A stretch of DNA of 9,756 nucleotides, taken from the NCBI GenBank assembly GCA_043773745.1, contig JAYVEV010000107.1, positions 1-9,756 of the forward strand. Direction: 5' to 3'. The position numbers and the translations under genes are program-made. Shown piece after piece: positions 6,555-9,756 of the stretch (position 1 is its first letter; the number at the start of each line of letters is the position of its first letter). The notes under the pieces were generated by a model. The model was not told where the DNA came from. It saw only the letters and a program-made list of their open reading frames with translations, and did not search any database. The stretch is from UKL13-2 sp043773745 (GTDB lineage: Bacteria > Pseudomonadota > Gammaproteobacteria > Burkholderiales > Usitatibacteraceae).

Positions 6555-8387
6555 CTATTTGTGCGTGCTGTTCCAGCCATCACGCAGCGTCACCGCACGG
6601 TTAAAGACTGGTTTGCCCGGTGTTGAGTCGATACGATCCGCCACAAAATACCCGTGTCGTTCAAACTGGAAACATTCTTCGGCCGTGGCATTCTTCAGTG
6701 CCGGCTCAAGATAAGCGGTGATGATTTTCTTGGCGTCCGGGTTCAAGTCGTCCAGAAAGTTTGCGGATTCGCGGCCAGGGTAGGGCACCTTGAACAGCCG
6801 GTCGAATAATCGTACTTCGCATTCATAGGCATGAGCCGCCGAGACCCAATGAATATTGCCTTTGACTTTATAAGTGTCCGAGCCCGGTGTGCCGGATTTC
6901 GAATCTGCCAGATATTCGCAATGCACGGCGACAACATTGCCCGCCGCATCTTTTTCGCAGCCGATGCATTTGACTACAAAGCCATAACGCAGTCGCACCT
7001 TATTGCCGGGGGATAGCCGGAAATAGCCTTTCGGCGGAGTTTCTTCAAAATCTTCCCGCTCAATCCACAGTTCCCGCGAGAACGGTGCGGCACGTTTGCC
7101 GAGCTCGGGCCGTTGTGGATGATTGGGCAGAGGGCATTCCTCGCTATGCCCTGCGGGATAGTTGTCAATAATGAGTTTGAGCGGATTCAGCACCGCCATG
7201 CGCCGCTCGCTGATATTGAGTACTTCGCGCTGACAGTCTTCGAGCAAACTCATGTCAATCCATGAGTCTGATTTACTTACGCCGATACGTTGCGCGAACA
7301 ACTTGAATCCCTCCGCAAGGAAACCCCGCCGGCGCGCGCCCACCAGCGTTGGCATGCGCGGATCATCCCAGCCATCAACATGTTTTTGATCGACCAATTG
7401 CTTCAAATAGCGTTTGCTCATGACGATATAAGTGAGGTTCAGGCGCGAGAATTCGATCTGCTGCGGCAGTGGTGTATTGACCGCGCCAAACTCGGCCAGC
7501 TTTGTCAGCAGCCAGTCGTACCAGGGGCGCTGATCAGCGAACTCAAGCGTGCAAATGGAATGCGTAATATTTTCCAGCGCGTCTTCAATCGGATGCGCAT
7601 AGGCGTACATCGGATAGATGCACCATTTATCGCCGGTGCGATGATGATGGGCATGTTTGATGCGGTAAATGGCCGGATCGCGCAGGTTGATATTGGGCGA
7701 GGCCATATCGATTTTGGCACGCAAGATATGTGTGCCTTCAGCATGCTTGCCTGCCCGCATTTCACGGAACAGTTTTAAATTTTCATCAACACGGCGGGTG
7801 CGAAACGGCGAGTCTTTGCCCGGCTCCGTTAATGTGCCGCGATTGATGCGCATATCTTCGGCTGACTGAGATTCCACATATGCCAAATCATGTTCAATCA
7901 AGGTTTCAGCAAAGGCATAAAAATAATCAAAATAATCGCTCGCGAAGTAAAGATGCTCGCGACCAAATGATTTGTATTCGCCGCCCAGCCAGTGCACCGA
8001 ATCAATAATTGAATCCACATACTCCTGGTCTTCTTTTTCAGGATTGGTGTCATCAAAGCGCAAATGGCAGGCGCCTGAATAACTTTCGGCTAAGCCAAAG
8101 TTCAGCAAAATCGATTTTGCATGGCCAAAATGCAAATAACCATTCGGCTCTGGCGGAAAGCGGGTGCGAATCCTGGCAGGATCGGCAGGCTTATTCGCCT
8201 GAGCCGCAGCGGGGCCGGGCGCGCCGCTCCAAGTACGGGTAGCGTATTTATGCGTGGCCAGATCATCATCAATAATATTGCGAATGAAATTGGTGAGGTG
8301 CGCGCCATCGCCAGTGCTATTGGCCGTTGGTGGGTTAGTGGCGGCGTGTGAGCCCTTGGCAGGCGAACTATCGGGTGGATTGCGCAT
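6555..8387 (-). CDS. glnS: Glutamine--tRNA ligase
   Basis: A class Ic aminoacyl-tRNA synthetase that charges tRNA-Gln with glutamine in the cytoplasm (EC 6.1.1.18). Using the ATG at 8387 the product is 610 residues; the frame is open further to a GTG at 8426 (623 residues). Neither has a good ribosome site. The true conserved region begins only at TNFIRNIIDDDLA (about residue 32 of the 610), so the first ~30 residues are a low-complexity extension. The HIGH-type motif is HFGH in PPEPNGYLHFGHAKS (residues 78-92), and the KMSKS-type motif is VMSKR (322-326). GlnS-specific blocks are readable: LRFDDTNPEKE, the SICTLEFADQRPWYDWL segment and WDDPRMPTL. The C-terminal part carries the two anticodon-binding beta-barrels (ELWIEREDFEETPPKGYFRL, then VKGNIHWV and ECEVRLFDRLF). 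Between the N-terminal helix and the core is an insert of about 18 residues rich in Ala, Pro and Gly (RTWSGAPGPAAAQANKP), a form I associate with Burkholderiales GlnS. Confidence 0.96.
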   Translation of the reverse strand: MRNPPDSSPAKGSHAATNPPTANSTGDGAHLTNFIRNIIDDDLATHKYATRTWSGAPGPAAAQANKPADPARIRTRFPPEPNGYLHFGHAKSILLNFGLAESYSGACHLRFDDTNPEKEDQEYVDSIIDSVHWLGGEYKSFGREHLYFASDYFDYFYAFAETLIEHDLAYVESQSAEDMRINRGTLTEPGKDSPFRTRRVDENLKLFREMRAGKHAEGTHILRAKIDMASPNINLRDPAIYRIKHAHHHRTGDKWCIYPMYAYAHPIEDALENITHSICTLEFADQRPWYDWLLTKLAEFGAVNTPLPQQIEFSRLNLTYIVMSKRYLKQLVDQKHVDGWDDPRMPTLVGARRRGFLAEGFKLFAQRIGVSKSDSWIDMSLLEDCQREVLNISERRMAVLNPLKLIIDNYPAGHSEECPLPNHPQRPELGKRAAPFSRELWIEREDFEETPPKGYFRLSPGNKVRLRYGFVVKCIGCEKDAAGNVVAVHCEYLADSKSGTPGSDTYKVKGNIHWVSAAHAYECEVRLFDRLFKVPYPGRESANFLDDLNPDAKKIITAYLEPALKNATAEECFQFERHGYFVADRIDSTPGKPVFNRAVTLRDGWNSTHK

Positions 8388-8519
8388 GGTGCTTTTATCA
8401 GTACATAAAATACGATTTTCGCACACGGGCTGGGAGAATGCGAAAGCAGCTTACGATTTCTCTTGCACCACGCCGCTTTATTGGTGAAATGGCCTGAATC
8501 GATGCCTGCTGCACAGAAT
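8388..8519 (-). promoter_or_regulatory. Gap between the DedA gene and glnS, probable glnS promoter region
   Basis: These 132 bp hold the start region of glnS. On the minus strand the last ~35 bases before the ATG are AT-rich (TATTTTATGTACTGATAAAAG) and could include a -10 element, but I cannot pair it with a convincing -35. A 7-bp inverted repeat, CCTGAAT (8493-8499) with ATTCAGG (8518-8524), overlaps the stop codon of the DedA gene; it has an 18-nt loop and no T run, so it is at best a weak terminator. The 39-nt stretch 8388-8426 would be coding if the GTG at 8426 is the real glnS start. Confidence 0.3.
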
Positions 8520-9122
8520 TCAGGGGCGGCCTCGACTCTCATGCGGCTTTTGGCCGGCTATGGAGGCCGCACGCCGCGCTCGAAGGCGCAGTATCACCAA
8601 GACCGTCGCGATGATGATCGCCACCACTATGAATCCCAGCAATTCATACTGGTAGACGCTTTTGAGCAGTGCGGCCAATACGTGGCCAAAGAAATAACCG
8701 AGTCCCGCGATCAAAGGTGCCCAGAGGCAGGCGCCTATAAAATTGTAAATGGCGAACTGCCATGCGGGAATGCGCCCCATGCCGATCAGGATAGGGCCTG
8801 CGATACGAAAGCCGTACATGAAGCGGATGCCAATAATAAGCGGCGCATGAAAGCGCGCCAGCATGCGATCAATGGCGTCAGCGCGCCGAGCAATTTTGGG
8901 GAACCGTACCAGTATGCGTTTGCCTTGATAACGTCCCAAGAAAAAAAAGAATTCGTCACCCAGGAATCCAGCGACCAGTGCAGCCAATATGACAACTCGA
9001 ATGTCGAGGTAGCCTTTTTGCGCCGCAAATCCGCCCATCGCGAGGATGGTTTCTCCTTCAAGAAACGCGCCGACGAAAATCGCCAGGTAGCCGTAGGTAT
9101 CGACGAGAGATTGTAGGTCCAT
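8520..9122 (-). CDS. DedA-family inner-membrane protein
   Basis: A polytopic membrane protein of the DedA/SNARE-associated (VTT) family. Characterised members are linked to flipping of undecaprenyl phosphate or phospholipids and to membrane proton-motive-force homeostasis; which applies here cannot be told. The product has 200 residues. Visible family features are an N-terminal re-entrant segment with FLEGETILAMGGFAA (20-34, Glu22 and Glu24), GDEFFFFLGRYQGK (55-68, Asp56), the paired arginines in IRFMYGFRIAGPILIGMG (99-116, Arg100 and Arg106) and the following FAIYNFIGACLWAP. A C-terminal hydrophobic span (about 160-179) is followed by an Arg-rich tail. The ATG at 9122 has only a weak AGG upstream. 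It starts 40 bp after the MFS gene on the same strand and may share its transcript. Confidence 0.93.
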   Translation of the reverse strand: MDLQSLVDTYGYLAIFVGAFLEGETILAMGGFAAQKGYLDIRVVILAALVAGFLGDEFFFFLGRYQGKRILVRFPKIARRADAIDRMLARFHAPLIIGIRFMYGFRIAGPILIGMGRIPAWQFAIYNFIGACLWAPLIAGLGYFFGHVLAALLKSVYQYELLGFIVVAIIIATVLVILRLRARRAASIAGQKPHESRGRP

Positions 9123-9162
9123 AGAGTGCCTATGATAGCTCGGCTAGTGCCATATGAAGCAA

Positions 9163-9756
9163 TTACGCGGTAACGGCCATCCGTCCCCGTTGCTCATCAA
9201 CCCGCATCAACACGACCAGCGCCACTAAAAAGAACGCCCCGGTAATCAACATGGCCAGCCGATGATTGTTATCTGTCATCCAAGTTACAGCGCCGTAGGT
9301 CAGCGGGCCCAGCACGGCGGCTAAACGCGTTGCCACACCCCACAAGCCGAAAAATTCCGCAGCCCGTTCGGGCGGTGAAAAGTACGCCACCAGTGCGCGG
9401 CCGGCCGACTGGCTGGAGCCCATGCAAATGCCCGCCAGGTTGGCCGCGACCCAAAACAACCCGGGGGTGGTCGCAAACCATGCAAACAATACCATCGCCA
9501 TCCAGCCCACCAACGTGATCGCAAGGGCACGTTTTTTACCGATGATGTCTTGCAAATAGCCGAAGCCAAATGCCCCGATACATGCCGTGACGTTGACCAC
9601 CAGCACCAGAACCAGCGTGTCCTGTGTCTTGAAGCCCATGACTTCTTGCGCGTAAATCGCCGCCAGCGTCACCACCGTGGATACACCCGCCTGATAAAAT
9701 GTGCCACATAAAAACACCAGAATTAAATCGCGATAGCGCGAGGCTTCGCGTGCCGT
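9163..9756 (-). CDS. MFS transporter, UMF1/Atg22-like, C-terminal part (5' end outside window)
   Basis: The frame is open from the right window edge to the TAA at 9165-9163, giving 197 C-terminal residues; the 13 codons before the first internal ATG (9717) continue the family pattern (YRDLILMFLCGTFYQAG), so this is not the start. About six membrane segments are visible, matching the C-terminal half of a 12-helix major facilitator protein. The cytoplasmic loop signature GYLQDIIGKKR is at visible residues 66-76, and MGSSQSAGRALVAYFSPPERAAEFFGLWG-like sequence follows (112 onward), which I recognise from the UMF1 branch of the MFS. The C-terminal tail (RVDEQRGRMA) is short and charged. The substrate is unknown; some relatives are annotated as vacuolar or amino-acid effluxers. 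It lies 40 bp upstream of the DedA gene on the same strand. Confidence 0.88.
   Translation of the reverse strand, partial: TAREASRYRDLILVFLCGTFYQAGVSTVVTLAAIYAQEVMGFKTQDTLVLVLVVNVTACIGAFGFGYLQDIIGKKRALAITLVGWMAMVLFAWFATTPGLFWVAANLAGICMGSSQSAGRALVAYFSPPERAAEFFGLWGVATRLAAVLGPLTYGAVTWMTDNNHRLAMLITGAFFLVALVVLMRVDEQRGRMAVTA

Noticed and set aside
7290..7778. A 162-residue open frame on the + strand opposite glnS
   Set aside because: It lies inside the conserved GlnS catalytic core and resembles no family I know.
8493..8524. Inverted repeat CCTGAAT / ATTCAGG as an intrinsic terminator of the DedA gene
   Set aside because: It is only a 7-bp stem with an 18-nt loop and no T run after it; it is not enough to call a terminator.
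8463..9116. A 217-residue open frame on the + strand opposite the DedA gene
   Set aside because: It mirrors a clearly recognisable DedA protein, has no family resemblance, and its composition is what the antisense of a membrane protein gives.
1..9756. tRNA, rRNA, CRISPR, insertion sequence or prophage elements, and defence or other novel systems
   Set aside because: No cloverleaf, regular direct repeat array, transposase, integrase or nuclease-like gene was seen; nearly all of the sequence is explained by recognisable families.

Overview
The window looks like chromosomal DNA of a betaproteobacterium, most likely Burkholderiales or a relative. This is inferred from gene content and sequence style only: a Bug-type tripartite tricarboxylate receptor, a 328-residue 'type 2' malate dehydrogenase, a GlnS with the N-terminal insertion I associate with Burkholderiales, and moderate-to-high GC. 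I see no rRNA, tRNA, CRISPR array, insertion sequence, integrase or phage gene. The layout is that of ordinary, mostly housekeeping DNA.

Left part, + strand. Positions 1-1887 hold the C-terminal 628 residues of a large secreted repeat protein of the DUF11 type. It has five Ig-like modules, each carrying exactly two cysteines. A 150-bp gap with a perfect TATAAT box and a strong ribosome binding site leads into mdh (2038-3024), a TCA-cycle enzyme. An 11-bp perfect hairpin with A and T runs on its two sides (3043-3075) ends mdh and also the leftward genes arriving from the right.

Right part, - strand. Six genes run leftward, in order of transcription: a UMF1-like MFS transporter (cut by the window edge), a DedA-family membrane protein, glnS, a secreted S15/CocE-type hydrolase with the full active-site signature of alpha-amino acid ester hydrolases, a TctC/Bug periplasmic binding protein, and diacylglycerol kinase dgkA. 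The last three are separated by one nucleotide each and are almost certainly one transcript with coupled translation. The hydrolase and the binding protein both have signal peptides, so a periplasmic hydrolysis-then-capture pair is a reasonable guess, but no membrane subunits (TctA/TctB) lie in the window.

I find no convincing evidence of a wholly new system. The points most worth a second look are the conserved carboxylate cluster of the hydrolase and its tight packing with an orphan solute receptor and dgkA, and the two-cysteines-per-module pattern of the DUF11 protein.
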